A stretch of 64,000 nucleotides of DNA from Euclidia mi (GCA_944739405.2 OX123187.2:36808394-36872393); one strand, 5' to 3'; shown: positions 9,537-21,049, counted from the stretch's first letter. Numbers and translations are program-made. The notes: generated by a model not told the origin, from the sequence alone.

Positions 9537-12500
9537 CTAAGGTCTACATTTAAGTGCACAGTTAACTATTTTATACAAGCACTTTGCCTTTTCTGACAAA
9601 GGATTAGCCAAAATGTTGTTACAGACTCCTAAAGATCTCAAAAAAAGCTTCTCCTTGAATTCAAATTGTTTTCTCTCAACCTCGTTCCGTACGCACTCCA
9701 CCAAGATGTGATATACATCTTCTCTCATATTACACAAGGAGCAGTTAGGTGAAGGAGCCATTTTCATCATAAACATAAAACTATTCAATGGGATGTGTCC
9801 AGAACGAAGTCGAAGAGCTGTTACAACATTTTGCCTAGAAAGGTTGGAATTCGCAAACCAAATATATCCTAAGGGACTGGTTTGTATGGTTTTGTACCAT
9901 ATTCCTACGGTTCGAGACCTTTCATCGAAATATTCTTTCCACAATCTAAGACTATTATCTTTAGCTATTTGTAAAATATCTGTGAAATAAGGCAATCGTG
10001 AAAGTGTAACCCCATCACATGTTGCCTCCTTTGCTAAACGGTCTACCACTACATTTCCCTTCAAACCGATATGTGAAGGAATCCACTGAAGGATTATATT
10101 GGTACCAGAGCTTTGTAGCTTTCTAATGGAGTTTATAATATCGTATGCTATTGACAAACCTCGAATGTGTGAAGTACATCGAATCAGATGTTGGAGCGCG
10201 CTCCTGGAGTCCGTAAATATGACATAGTTACCGGTTTGAAGAGACTCTGTATAGGAAATCGCTTCTAAAATAGCTATTAATTCAATGTTCATAATGCACA
10301 TATATGGAGTTTCAATTTTAAATCTAGCGTAACTGTTTGCTTGGGGGTCGAAAAAGGCGGCACCCGCAAGGTTATTGACCTTGGACCCATCAGTAAAAAT
10401 TCGGTAAAAATTTACATAATTACTATTAAGGAACTCTAAACAGATATTATGTAGGAAACATTTGTTGTAACTATGTTTACTTTTGTCGAGCACTTCGATG
10501 AAAGGTCTTACCGACCGAGTTAAATTCAAATTGCTCATCCACGTATCGAGGCTAAATAACTCCAGCTGTCTGCTGATATAGACAGGTACTGATTTAAAGT
10601 GTTCAGAGGACAGAAGCAATATAGGTTTGTTCCGACGTCTCCAGTGAGAACTAGGTATTTGATCAGAGAGCTTATCAATCAAGGCAACAGTCTCACTATC
10701 GCAGATCGACCTCTGTTTCAGCCAGAATTTTGCAGCCAAGAAATATCTCCGTGCACGCAACGGTTGAATATGTAGCTCACTTTCCATGGCATGCACGGGT
10801 GTACTCCTAATAAATCCTCCAATGAGTCGCAGATACTGATTTTGTAATACATCTAATTTAGATAGATGTGTGTTAGCACTCGCACTATATAAGTGACTGC
10901 CGTAGTCTAGTCTGCTTCGCACCAGACTTATATATAATGTTCTCAAATGAATTGGGTGTATCCCCCACCCACTGCCTGACAAGACCTTAAATATGTTTAC
11001 ATAAGACGCGGTTTTACTCTTAATCTCGTTAATATGTTTGCTCCATCTAAGACCGCGGTCGAGCCACAATCCTAGATATTTAATACTGTCAACAACTTCT
11101 AAGGAACAATTATTAATTTTAAGTCTTGGCGACTGCCTATAAAAACTTGATTGGAAAACACAAACTTTACTTTTAGTAGCTGAAATTTCAAGACCTATAT
11201 CAAGGAGCAAATAAAACATTTTGTCAAGTGCTAATTGTAGAATACAAGAAATATCCCTAATTTCGTTACCCAAACAATATACAACGAAGTCATCTGCAAA
11301 TTGCGAAATAAATATGCTATCTGAACCAATTGAAGCGCTTATGTGCATAGTGGAAATGTTGAATAGTAAAGGAGATAGAGGATCCCCCTGAGCTAAACCC
11401 AGACTAGTATTTCGGCATAATAAAGTATCATCTATGTTTATTCGCAGATTACGATTAATAAGAAAGTTCCATAAATAATTACAAAGCTTTGATCCAACCC
11501 CAATACTATCCAAAATTTGAATCAAACTAGTTACGTCTACATTATTGTATGCATTGTTGATGTCGAGGAAGCACCCGACTGTACTTAGTTTTTTTGTAAA
11601 ACCTAACTGAATTCTCGTTGCTAAGGTTGTGAGGTTATCCATAGTAGAACGACACTTACGAAAACCTGTGGTATTATTGGATAACAACCTATTTTTTTCT
11701 ATGTACCATTCTAATCGGTTGAGTAGAATGCCATGAAATACTTTGCACAAACAAGAGATCATTGATATAGGTCGTAACGACGATACATTATTAGGATCTC
11801 TGCCAGGTTTAGGTATCGGTACAATCGTTATATCTCTCCATTGTCTAGGGACAAATCCGTTAGAAAAAAAACTGTTGTACAAATCTGTTAGTATTTGTTT
11901 ACCAATTACCGGAAGATACTTTATCATCGAATAAGATATATTATCGCATCCAGGTGATGTATTTTTGGCCGGTATACATTTATTAAGTTCGTGTAATGCT
12001 ATTGGGGATTCTAGAGTGTGGTTAAAAGAACGTAAATACGGCTTGTTTGGGCGTACAAAATCGGGTGCTAGGGTGTTCAAAAGATCAGTCGCTCTCTTAA
12101 TGTCCACATGTTGCCTATAGGATCTGTTGCCCTTGAACCATTTCATCCTATTCCACATCACTGTAGATGAAGTTGTTTGGTCAATAGACGTACAAAACTG
12201 CTGCCAACTTTTTGTTTTTGCGTTGCGTATTAGTCTCTGAGCAACGCGAATTTTATTTTGTAGAATCTCTAAATTTTGTGAAATAGGATTACGTCTAAAA
12301 TTTTTTAAAGCCAAACGACGTTCAGCTACAGCTTTGGAAAGCTCAGGCGACCAGTATGGTTTAGGTGTAAATATATTACTAGGGCTATTACTAATTTTAA
12401 TTAATGGTATATATAACTCTGCTGCCAAATGCATGTAATCCACAAATACGTTATAAGCTTTTTGTAAGTCACTTGGGAGGATTATATTTGAATACATTTT

Positions 12501-13256
12501 GTTAAGTAAATCGGTGTAGGATTGCCAATTAGCATATTTATAATTTCTTCTTGCATAAGGCTTACTTGAAGATGGAATGTTAGTGGAGATTTTAATCATT
12601 TGGTGGTCGCTACCCAAACACTCACCCAGAACTACCCAATTTAAGAGCAAACTAATGTCAGAAGAGGCTAAGGATATATCTGGCGAGGATTGCTGTAACA
12701 CACCATTAACTAATTTTGTGCGTGTGCTCTGACCGTTATTTAATGAAACTAGTGAACTATCCAATAAGGCATCAAAAATGTGAGTCCCTTTCTGATCTGT
12801 CTTTGTAGACCAATTTGTGTGATGACCGTTAAAGTCCCCAAGTAATAATGATTTTTCTTTTAAACTAGAAAATAAACAGTCCCAATCATTACTGGTGGTG
12901 CTTACAGAGGGCGGGCAGTACAAACAGTAAATGTGTTGTATATACTCACAGTTATGAACTTTAAGGCCAATAATCTCAATTCCTGTATTACTGTTACTAA
13001 CCGTCATTTCTTGTGCTGTTATGGAATTATGGATCAGGAAGGCAACCCCCCCATAGCCATCGCTTCTGTCCCTTCTAAACACCCTATAACCACTTACTTT
13101 TATATTGTCCGTAGGTGCGAGCCATGTTTCACATAGGGCGGCAATGTGAATTTTCTCCTGCGACAGCAAACTTTCTAATGACGTTAACTTAGGTTTTATG
13201 CTTTGCGAATTCCATTGAATAATATTAAGTCGCACTGTTGAACGGGTCTTAGCCAT
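9537..13256 (-). CDS. LINE ORF2 polyprotein: endonuclease, reverse transcriptase, RNase H
   Basis: 1,239 residues, intact. The APE-type endonuclease fills about 1-230, with QWNSQS at 14-19, CETW at 42-45, GDFNGHH at 140-146, a SPDISLA block at 191 and SDH at 216-218. The reverse transcriptase spans about 470-760, with the first catalytic aspartate in FLDINNAY (D565) and the FADD box at 653-656. RNase H spans about 950-1080, with D956 (FTDGS), E992, D1016 (FTDS) and D1072 (VVDRLAKEA) all present. A C-terminal C-x2-C-x7-H-x4-C knuckle lies at 1172-1188. The protein nicks target DNA and primes cDNA synthesis there. The start codon lies inside the end of ORF1 (ATGGCTAA), so translation by termination-reinitiation is likely. 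No broken catalytic residue was seen. Confidence 0.97.
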   Translation of the reverse strand: MAKTRSTVRLNIIQWNSQSIKPKLTSLESLLSQEKIHIAALCETWLAPTDNIKVSGYRVFRRDRSDGYGGVAFLIHNSITAQEMTVSNSNTGIEIIGLKVHNCEYIQHIYCLYCPPSVSTTSNDWDCLFSSLKEKSLLLGDFNGHHTNWSTKTDQKGTHIFDALLDSSLVSLNNGQSTRTKLVNGVLQQSSPDISLASSDISLLLNWVVLGECLGSDHQMIKISTNIPSSSKPYARRNYKYANWQSYTDLLNKMYSNIILPSDLQKAYNVFVDYMHLAAELYIPLIKISNSPSNIFTPKPYWSPELSKAVAERRLALKNFRRNPISQNLEILQNKIRVAQRLIRNAKTKSWQQFCTSIDQTTSSTVMWNRMKWFKGNRSYRQHVDIKRATDLLNTLAPDFVRPNKPYLRSFNHTLESPIALHELNKCIPAKNTSPGCDNISYSMIKYLPVIGKQILTDLYNSFFSNGFVPRQWRDITIVPIPKPGRDPNNVSSLRPISMISCLCKVFHGILLNRLEWYIEKNRLLSNNTTGFRKCRSTMDNLTTLATRIQLGFTKKLSTVGCFLDINNAYNNVDVTSLIQILDSIGVGSKLCNYLWNFLINRNLRINIDDTLLCRNTSLGLAQGDPLSPLLFNISTMHISASIGSDSIFISQFADDFVVYCLGNEIRDISCILQLALDKMFYLLLDIGLEISATKSKVCVFQSSFYRQSPRLKINNCSLEVVDSIKYLGLWLDRGLRWSKHINEIKSKTASYVNIFKVLSGSGWGIHPIHLRTLYISLVRSRLDYGSHLYSASANTHLSKLDVLQNQYLRLIGGFIRSTPVHAMESELHIQPLRARRYFLAAKFWLKQRSICDSETVALIDKLSDQIPSSHWRRRNKPILLLSSEHFKSVPVYISRQLELFSLDTWMSNLNLTRSVRPFIEVLDKSKHSYNKCFLHNICLEFLNSNYVNFYRIFTDGSKVNNLAGAAFFDPQANSYARFKIETPYMCIMNIELIAILEAISYTESLQTGNYVIFTDSRSALQHLIRCTSHIRGLSIAYDIINSIRKLQSSGTNIILQWIPSHIGLKGNVVVDRLAKEATCDGVTLSRLPYFTDILQIAKDNSLRLWKEYFDERSRTVGIWYKTIQTSPLGYIWFANSNLSRQNVVTALRLRSGHIPLNSFMFMMKMAPSPNCSLCNMREDVYHILVECVRNEVERKQFEFKEKLFLRSLGVCNNILANPLSEKAKCLYKIVNCALKCRP

Positions 13257-14640
13257 TCAAGTAATCTAAAATCATTTTCAACCCAGGCCAATCGGATATG
13301 TTTTCTACAGCAACTAGAATCAACCATTCTATACAGTGTTTTATAATTAATTTCATCTTCACAAAAAATGATCCACTTTGAAAGAAAATAACATTGATCA
13401 ATTTTGTTATTAATTCTTCAAATTTTACTTCTTTCTCAGTCTTTACCGGTGTCGCGAGAGATTCCATTGGTTCGGGGCTACAGTTCGATTCCAACTCGTC
13501 GGATTCACATACGAAAGGGGTCGATGGACGAAACGATTGAGTTTTTTGCACTGTTGTTTTCTTTTTATTGTTTTTTTGTTTGGCTATTTTAGCATATGTC
13601 TGTTTTTCTTGGGGCTCTTCTTGGGGCGGCAAGCAAGGGGATGGCTCCATAATGACTTCAGCACGTAATGGTGGCTCCTGTACGGTTATGGGCGGTGTGG
13701 GCGGTACATAGATCATTAACGCTTTCTTGTAGGTGCAGTTAAACTCGGCCATCAAATCTCGAATTTTCTTTTCCTTTATGTAGGCAGGACATGCTCTGTC
13801 GAGGGTCATATGGTCACCTGAACAATTCGCACATTTATAATACCGTGCATCACAGTTCTGATGTCCACCGCCGCACTTGGGGCACACTACTTTTAATGAG
13901 GGGCAGAACTTCAGCGTATGACCAAACTTCCAGCACCGCGAGCACTGCGAAACCGGAAAGATATACGGTTCAACCTTAATCCGTAAGTTATCAACGCTTA
14001 CATACGCCGGTAAGAATGCGCCAGCAAAACACAGACGAACGGACTCACAGTTACTCCAGCCCTCTTTATCGGTATTACGTCGCATTAAGCGTTTAACAGC
14101 TAGCAGTTTGGCGGGGGTGGGACACGTAATATTCTTCATTATATCTTCCTCTGATATCTCAAGCTCGATGTCCCTGATTACGCCATACGACGTATTTCTC
14201 TCCAAGGCTTTCTGTATTCTCCAGCCTTTTGTCAGTAAACGTTCACATGTTATTAATTTGTCTGCGCTTGTTTCGTTGTTAAAATCTAATCTGATCTTAT
14301 ATGAACTTACATATTTTACTTTAGTCACGTCTAGAATATTGCATTCATTCAATAGTTTCGCTAACGCGAACTGTTTCGGTAGCTTGTCGTTGCTAGATAT
14401 GTACACCTGTGTGATATTTTCTTTCAACTTTTTATACTTCCCTCCTACCTCAACCCAATCCTCTTCCTCACGTAGTCTTTTATTGACCGATTTTTCGGGA
14501 GTGCTTTCATCCATTTTTTCTATTTGTGTGAGTTCAACTTCTATTCTCCTTTCTTCTAATTCATCTGATTCTGAGTCATTTATGCTTGCATACATTGAGT
14601 GATTACTATTCAAATACTGTTCTAATATTTCGTTATCCAT
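13249..14640 (-). CDS. LINE ORF1 protein with three zinc knuckles
   Basis: 463 residues. The N-terminal 60 residues are acidic, then basic. Residues about 76-135 look like an RRM-type fold (VYISSND...IRLDF). Zinc knuckles follow: C233-C236-H241-C246, C253-C256-H260-C263 and C270-C273-H277-C284. The C-terminal third is rich in P, E, K and Q. This is the RNA-binding, nucleic-acid-chaperone partner of ORF2 that packages the element RNA. It starts at the first ATG after a 167-bp 5' UTR and its stop codon overlaps the ORF2 start by 8 bp. It is intact, in line with a young insertion. Confidence 0.95.
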   Translation of the reverse strand: MDNEILEQYLNSNHSMYASINDSESDELEERRIEVELTQIEKMDESTPEKSVNKRLREEEDWVEVGGKYKKLKENITQVYISSNDKLPKQFALAKLLNECNILDVTKVKYVSSYKIRLDFNNETSADKLITCERLLTKGWRIQKALERNTSYGVIRDIELEISEEDIMKNITCPTPAKLLAVKRLMRRNTDKEGWSNCESVRLCFAGAFLPAYVSVDNLRIKVEPYIFPVSQCSRCWKFGHTLKFCPSLKVVCPKCGGGHQNCDARYYKCANCSGDHMTLDRACPAYIKEKKIRDLMAEFNCTYKKALMIYVPPTPPITVQEPPLRAEVIMEPSPCLPPQEEPQEKQTYAKIAKQKNNKKKTTVQKTQSFRPSTPFVCESDELESNCSPEPMESLATPVKTEKEVKFEELITKLINVIFFQSGSFFVKMKLIIKHCIEWLILVAVENISDWPGLKMILDYLNG

Positions 14641-14807
14641 TAGCCGCGCGCGCAGGTAAAAACGGGTCCATAGTACAACAGCCGGACTTCTCGAATCGCG
14701 CGCGCAAATAAATAATTATTGTAAACAACTTATTATATATTAAACACCGAAAAATATATTGCGATGAAAAAATAGCAACTTCTCAGTTTCCCGCTTTTTT
14801 TTTTTTT
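14641..14807 (-). promoter_or_regulatory. LINE 5' UTR / internal promoter region
   Basis: 167 bp between the target-site duplication and the ORF1 ATG. It includes a GC-rich inverted repeat (GCGCGCGC near 14646-14653 and 14698-14705) that could fold just upstream of the start codon. The element begins with a run of about 13 A residues on its own strand (Ts at 14795-14807), which is unusual for a 5' end. Such LINEs carry internal promoters, but I see no TATA box or initiator I would name. Confidence 0.6.
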
Positions 14808-15087
14808 GTATATCATCTTAATACTTGCAAATTCAGTTCTTCGAAAGGTAGCGGGTAGAGCGATCGGCTTTTGAGGCACTGGGTATATAAAGGTTCTAAG
14901 ACAAATGATTGGTATCGCTTCGCTATACTAGACTCCGCGGTGCCTAATAAAAATAGGTCCGTAAATGAGGCAACTAATTATGACAGCAAAAGCATCTTGA
15001 TGCTTTTGCGTCTTGACGCATGCGTGAAGAATTGTGTTGTCAGCTTCTCAACAGTTACCCGAGTAAATGGGAATAGTTATTTGTGCA

Positions 15088-15251
15088 ACAAGAGAGCAAA
15101 GTTGTTTTTTGTTTTGAGTGCTGATTTTGAGTCCCGAGCAAGCGAAGGATTCTATGATTGATTCACGAGCGTAGCGAGTGAATCAAAGTTAGAATCCTGA
15201 GCGTAGTGAGGGACTCAACAGCACGAGATGCAAAAAGCTTTGCTCTCGTGT
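15088..15251 (+). repeat. Nested multi-arm palindrome (copy 2)
   Basis: Same structure as at 5941-6104, carried along by the tandem duplication, with no change seen in the arms. Confidence 0.85.
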
Positions 15252-17784
15252 AGCACACATAACTTTTCACCTCAGCAGTGAGAACATGTATTACTTAGCA
15301 GACATAAAAAATAACAGGAATAAATTGTAAACAAAATTCTGCATGATTAATGCAGAATTTTGTTTTAACTCTTCTGGTGTTAAAACAGTCATCATCGCTA
15401 GTTTCACTCATCTTTTTAGATGAAGTATTTTATATTAAAATAATTTAACACGTTACGCTATACGCTATGAACATCAGCGAAATGTTTACTTATACGTAGT
15501 ATCCTTATAGTCTGTGGTTTACTTTATTCCCGCAATTTTTTTAAATCGCGTTTTGATACCGCGTCCCTGATGATTATTTTTCAAATGTATCATTGTTGAA
15601 ATTTCAAATAAAAATGATTTGGTTAAATAACAATTTTAAACTATTAATTAGACTTATTTTTATTAAAATCCAATAATATATTAAATATATAAACAATAAC
15701 ATTTAAAAAACAACATAATTTCTTTATATATAAAGATGTTTGTATATCTTTAAATTTTAGGGTAAAACGCGCTTCCGAACGTGTTTTCTTTGAGGTCGAA
15801 TTCCAAAATCGAATTTCGAAGGAGTTTGTTTTTTTTCACTCGCTTTTTTATATGCATGTGAAAGAGACAGAGCACAGTAAAATTCGAATGTTTCAAATTT
15901 ATGGCTGAACAATGTCAATTCGTGGCACTGAAGATTGAAAAATTAAAAAGCTACTTTGCCTCACGCTCGAATCAAAATCGCGTTTTGTTCACTGTTGTCT
16001 CGCTGCAAAAGCGGCATGTTTGAGCTGCTGTGGTGAAAAATATTTTATCCTGTGGTCTAGTAGATAAGTCATTGGTCTCAAAATCAGTTAAGAAAATTCT
16101 TAAATATTACAATTCATTAAGAGCATTAATATATTTGTGTATAGTTATATTTATCTATGGTATAGGTTAGGCGTAGCGTAAGTTCCTTTATGAGAAAAAT
16201 GGTTGGTATATTATCCAATGATTAGGCCTTATTTTATTATGATGGTTTGTTTTATGTAGGTACTTATACTATTTTGCAAATTATTATTAGAAATAACCAT
16301 AGAGGAAATAAGGTGTTTCCAAAACAATGCTTTCTATTTCTATGCTATTAGTCCATATAAATTTAGTTAGACATTATTAATTTAACATGAATAGTCGTGA
16401 AAACTACTTTGAATAAAACAATAATCTTACACACTTAATTACACATATGATTAGGTAAACCATGTTTCTTGGGAAAGATGTTCAGTTTCTAACAACTAAC
16501 ATTTTCACCTTATTTGTAAAGGTATAAATATAAAATAATGTAGAAAAAGGTAAAATATATAATAAATATGTTAGATAAAAGAAATAGTAAAATATAAGGA
16601 AATACAATAACTATAGATTCACATAATAAAAATCTCAACTGTGGGGAAGTTGATACTTGTACTAGCAGCAACACTGAATGGCGTTTTCGGTTTTTTGTAA
16701 TTTTATGTTGATATTTCATAATTATTCTTATTTTACAGATAGTATGTTATACCAGAGTTCTTCTTATTTCTTGCTGAGTTAATTTTACTCAGGATAAAAG
16801 CGCAACTTGGCATTATACAGCGTATTATTTCCGTAATTAATTTGGTGGATAGGTATAAGGCTGTCAGTGTGACAGGCTCAACCATGCCAGCTGGCATGGT
16901 TTTTTCTGCCTCATTTTACAAGTATGAGGGCTCCATCTAGTAGAGCAGAGCGAGACCAATCATTAGTCTATGTAAAGGTTGTATTTGGATGTAGGTACAA
17001 ATGTCAGCTCGCTTGCACCTACCACATTCAAATCTGTCACCGAATTTACTTCAGACTGTTTCTTACCCTATGCTGTTCGCAAAAGTTTGAGCTTTCGATA
17101 AGAATGTGCTTGTTGTTTAACATGATATTTGCTGCACATAATTTTCAACTACCTCAGGTCGTTTTTGTAATTTAATTACATTGTTCAGGTAATATATTTG
17201 CTTGTAATCATATATATGACAAAAATAGGCAAAACTGGATTCTTAATGAAGATATCAAACAAAATATTTTCCAGAGTTATAACCTGGCATTCACATCGTA
17301 TGCATAGTTTCGCATGTGTCTTTTTCCTCAAAACTTCAATCCACCAAGTATGACCTACAAAATAAGAAAGTATTAGAAGTGAAATCTTCAGTTATTGCGG
17401 CCTTATAAGATTGAGTTACAGGGACCTTCGACAAGATGGAATATCTTCGTTTATATAACATCGATCTGTTATTAACGATTAAAGGACAGAAACTACGATT
17501 ATGGAACTTTTCAAACATGCATCTTTATTCGAGCATGCGAGTACATAAATAGCTGCTCTGTATTCCATGTCCGAAGTATTTAACACAGGGCGATCCTGTG
17601 TGAAATCCTCAAATTTACAACTTTACTTTACGAATCTAGCACTCACTAACTAAACCCTAGTGTCGTATTTTTGTATATGTTATGGACCTCAGTGTGATTG
17701 CGCGTTTTCTCGCTCACCCTATAGACGCTATACCTGGAAACATTTATACACATTGTAAAATAAAGTCCCCTCGCAGCGTCTGTA

Positions 17785-17905
17785 TGTAGACTCAAAAACT
17801 ACCATAATATGAATTTTGTGATGACCTATGTATAGATTTCACAAATAAAGTCGTACTAAGGAGTGTATTCACTCGGACTAAGCCGTGGGCAAAGTCTAGT
17901 CTTAA
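17785..17905 (-). repeat. Continuation of an old dispersed repeat across the duplication edge
   Basis: The text from about 17700 to 17905 (AAAGTCCCCTCGCAGCGTCTG, then ACTCAAAAACTACC, ending GGGCAAAGTCTAGT) reads as one degenerate copy of a common lepidopteran interspersed repeat. The duplication breakpoint at 17784 falls within it. Confidence 0.5.
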
Positions 17906-19284
17906 TAATAATGGTTTAATGAACTAACAATTATTGTCAGGTGTGTTAATAGATTTCTCAAGGCTTAAGAAGTAACTGTTAATGGAATCAAAAGCTATCT
18001 TTGTAGTATTTAAGTAGCTTCAACATTGTATTTTAATACGGTTTCGTGGGCGTTAACTTGCTTCAATACAGTGGTTTATTACTACGTTGATCGCGACCCA
18101 AGTTATTAATAAGTAGACATTTTAATTTTGGGTTCTAGTGTCTTATAGTATCATACAGTATTTCGCAGCCAATATAATATCATACAATCTTCTTTGCTGT
18201 TAGCCATATCTCACCCAATATTTTTTCTAAAATTGTAACAAAAGCTTTGACATAAGTTTTATCACATAGTCATTGTTCAAACGCGGTAGGACTATTAGTG
18301 GTAGTATTATAGTATATATATATAGTATAAACTTTTTAGACCTATGTATCCTGCTTATGTGTATGAAGTTTTATTAAAATAGGTTCATACATTTCGAAAA
18401 ATAAGGACTTAAAGGTTTGTATGAAATGCCGTACGACGTAAACGCTCTTAAGAATGAACACTCACGTAACTCCGAAAAATCACTGTGCGTGGCATCGTGG
18501 AGGGTGGACCGCGATAACTTTTGCGTAGCAGTATATAATTAGTATGAACACCGGACAGGTGTAGTATTTATTTTAATAACCGTAACTATCATCCAATTTC
18601 ATTACTTTAAAGTCAATTATCATTATCACAGCGTGCCAAAAAGTAATGTTACCTCCGTGCCGTCAATTCACCATCATATTAACATACGCTCTCGAGGCGG
18701 AGTATCGTACTAAGGCACAAATAGCAACACGTTCCCGGAACCGACGAAGCAATACATTATAACTGTACCAAATGAAAATGTACTAGCGCAAGGTAATACC
18801 GGCCACGATTAATGGACTCCATTCGTTTAGCGCCCGACTGTACTCGTAATGGGCTATAAGAGTCATAAATAATAAAACATAATGTTGTTGTACAGCAAAA
18901 TCTCTGTACGGCGAATAATATTGCGAAAGAAAATAATATCTATTATTAAATTGCTAATTATCGTTTGCCTCATACTTCAGCAAGCCCGTTAAGCAGCTGT
19001 CTTGAAGATCTCTGACAGTCCTTATAAACGATTTTTTGGTTATGAACAGTACGTGCTTTACGCCAGTAAGGTTTATTCTTCTATAAAAAATACTTTAATC
19101 TTCCCCTATTTGTATACATATTACTACCTGCATTTCTCGGAGGCGACGGCCTTGCAGAACATCAATCACCCCGAGACCACGGCTGGAGTTACCCGGGCCT
19201 AAACTTTAAGGCAAATATAAAGAACTCCATATTGCTTTTCAATAATTACAAGATGTAGGCTTGTTACTTAATAAGTACAGTACT
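17906..19284. other. Spacer with minor repeat scraps
   Basis: Mostly unrecognised AT-rich DNA. Around 18980-19045 a scrap with TTGAAGATCTCTGACAGTCC resembles the middle of the retroposon family found at 24237 and 26395. No gene supported. Confidence 0.4.
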
Positions 19285-19440
19285 AATACTATAAATGCAA
19301 AAATGCGTGTGTTTGTTTCTTCTTGTTTCACGCTACAACTACTAAACTTATTTTGATAAAGCTTAGCAACAAAATAGCTTATATAACACAAAGGCTACCT
19401 TTTGTCTCCTGGCACCCACGCAGGCGAATCCAGTATTAAT
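19285..19440 (+). repeat. Degenerate dispersed repeat
   Basis: Begins ACTATAAATGCAAAAATG with a TGTTTGTTTCTTC stretch, then CTACTAAACTTATTTTGA and AGGCTACCTTTTGT, the order seen in a widespread lepidopteran repeat recalled from other sequences. Boundaries are approximate. Confidence 0.45.
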
Positions 19441-20837
19441 AATTAAATCTCTCTATAGCCCATGATAGCAAAACAAGCCATGAAGAACAAGTTCTTTTTA
19501 TTTTTCTTATTCCTCGGATAAGCTAAGGACATAGTTATATCTTATTCCGTCGTGAGAGTACAATCTAAGCAGGATGGCTGGAATAACTTCCGCGTTCCTA
19601 CTCCGCGATGCGATGAGAAGAGCAATCAAAGTAACTGCTATTTGCTTTTATAGCACTTTTAACATTTAAATAACATCTCTATTTTTATTTTAGTGTGTAC
19701 TTGTACAACATTTGCTCCCATTTTTAATTTGTAATGAAATAGAAGCGATAATGTATTTTCTTTACGATGGTTCAAATATACTTAAAGAAAATATTTATTT
19801 TTCAGAATAATTTGTATTTGAATGAGGTCTGTTTGTTTATCAATCAGTCTGCGAGCTATGTTTCATGAACGGTTCATGAGATTCAAGTTATGTGTCATCG
19901 ATACCATTTGTGTTCGTTATAAGCAGTAATAATTCTGGCTTTACTGCTTACAAAGATTTTAACTTTTTTCGTACACTTAGCTAACAGACAACCCAATAAA
20001 ATTTCACTGACTCAGCATCAAACCCAAATCACGATAAGTGACAGATAATCGTCTATACTCAGCTCGTAGGTACATCTTTAAATATATCGTCAACGTTACC
20101 ATGATACTAACAAAATAGTCGTAACCTACTGTAACTTAAAACGGCCATATTATTCTTAAGCTTTTGAAATATTTTTGTATTTACAGAGAGTACACGCTAT
20201 TTGTATTTCTCTCGCAACAATGGACGCCAAAATGTATCCGAAAGGTGTACATCGTTTGCAAATGTAATAAGCCGTGAGGAAAAGTTATTATAAGTATTAT
20301 TCGTCTATGAACATTGCTTAATACTGTGTTCAAAGAAGACTAATGGAGGTCGAGTTTGCTGAAAGGTTTACAACGTAGCAAGAAAAGTACGAGTCTTGTT
20401 ATAATTTGGTTCTCCTCTTCATAGTTAAATAGAGATTATATAAACTATATTATACAGGTATAATATTGTTTATATCAAAATATACTCGCAAATAATATTT
20501 CGCCAGAAACAGCTGACTGAGATTTGAATGAACGAGTGGTGTAGTATGCTGCACTAAATAATCGCAGTTAAGAGTGTAGGCTTGGTTAATTAACAAAGAA
20601 GAATTAAATTAAATAACTATATAGTGCCCTGCGATCTTAAAACCATCCCCTGTTTAGTAAATGTCACCTAAAAAGGCATGACGATTGTCGATCTCGTGAC
20701 TCTCACTTTAAACCTTAATAAGCCAAATATTGCCAAGATAGGTTGAAGAAGCTTCATAAAAACATAAACCAGTTTTCAAATTCCATTTCATGAATATACA
20801 TTAACAAGAACAGACTCTTAAGTAATTTATGTATAGA
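19441..20837. other. Spacer, nothing recognised
   Basis: No ORF with coding character, no RNA gene and no repeat boundary identified. Confidence 0.4.
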
Positions 20838-20960
20838 TCTATAAATATTTATTTATTTATTTAACTTTTTGCACAGCACAAAAACATGTGGTACATAGGC
20901 GGACTTAATGCCTTAGGCATTATCTACCAGTCAACCTAGGGTGATGCAAAGATAGTAGAT
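20838..20960 (-). repeat. LINE 3' tail
   Basis: A TTTATTTATTTATT run (a minus-strand AAAT tail) is followed by TTGCACAGCACAAAA and ACTTAATGCCTTAGGCATT, a 3' end block I recall from lepidopteran LINEs. The copy is heavily 5' truncated. Confidence 0.5.
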
Positions 20961-21049
20961 AGTAGGTGCGTGATTATTAGAAAATAATTATTTGGAGTTC
21001 GATAATAATTACTATATATGAAAATTACTACTTAAATTATAGATAAATA

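Larger units (their letters stand above)
9431..14807 (-). mobile_element. Full-length non-LTR retrotransposon, I-group like
   Basis: The element is complete from 5' UTR (14807) to poly(A) tail (seen as Ts from about 9431 to 9451). It is flanked by the duplication GTATATCATCTT at 9419-9430 and 14808-14819 (13 bp if the T at 9418 is counted). Copy 1 of the surrounding duplication gives the empty site at 5661-5672, proving the insertion. It encodes two intact overlapping ORFs. EN, RT, RNase H and CCHC in ORF2 together with three zinc knuckles in ORF1 fit the I group of LINEs; a jockey-like relative is less likely because jockey lacks RNase H. Intact frames and clean duplications suggest a young, possibly active copy. 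Confidence 0.95.
8638..17784 (+). repeat. Copy 2 of the 3,758-bp tandem duplication, split by a LINE
   Basis: 8638-9430 and 14820-17784 together reproduce copy 1. The 5.4 kb in between is the full-length retrotransposon at 9431-14807 plus one target-site duplication. The right end (17784) runs without a break into sequence continuing the same old dispersed repeat (to about 17905), so copy 2 keeps the original right flank and the breakpoint lies inside that repeat. Confidence 0.95.
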
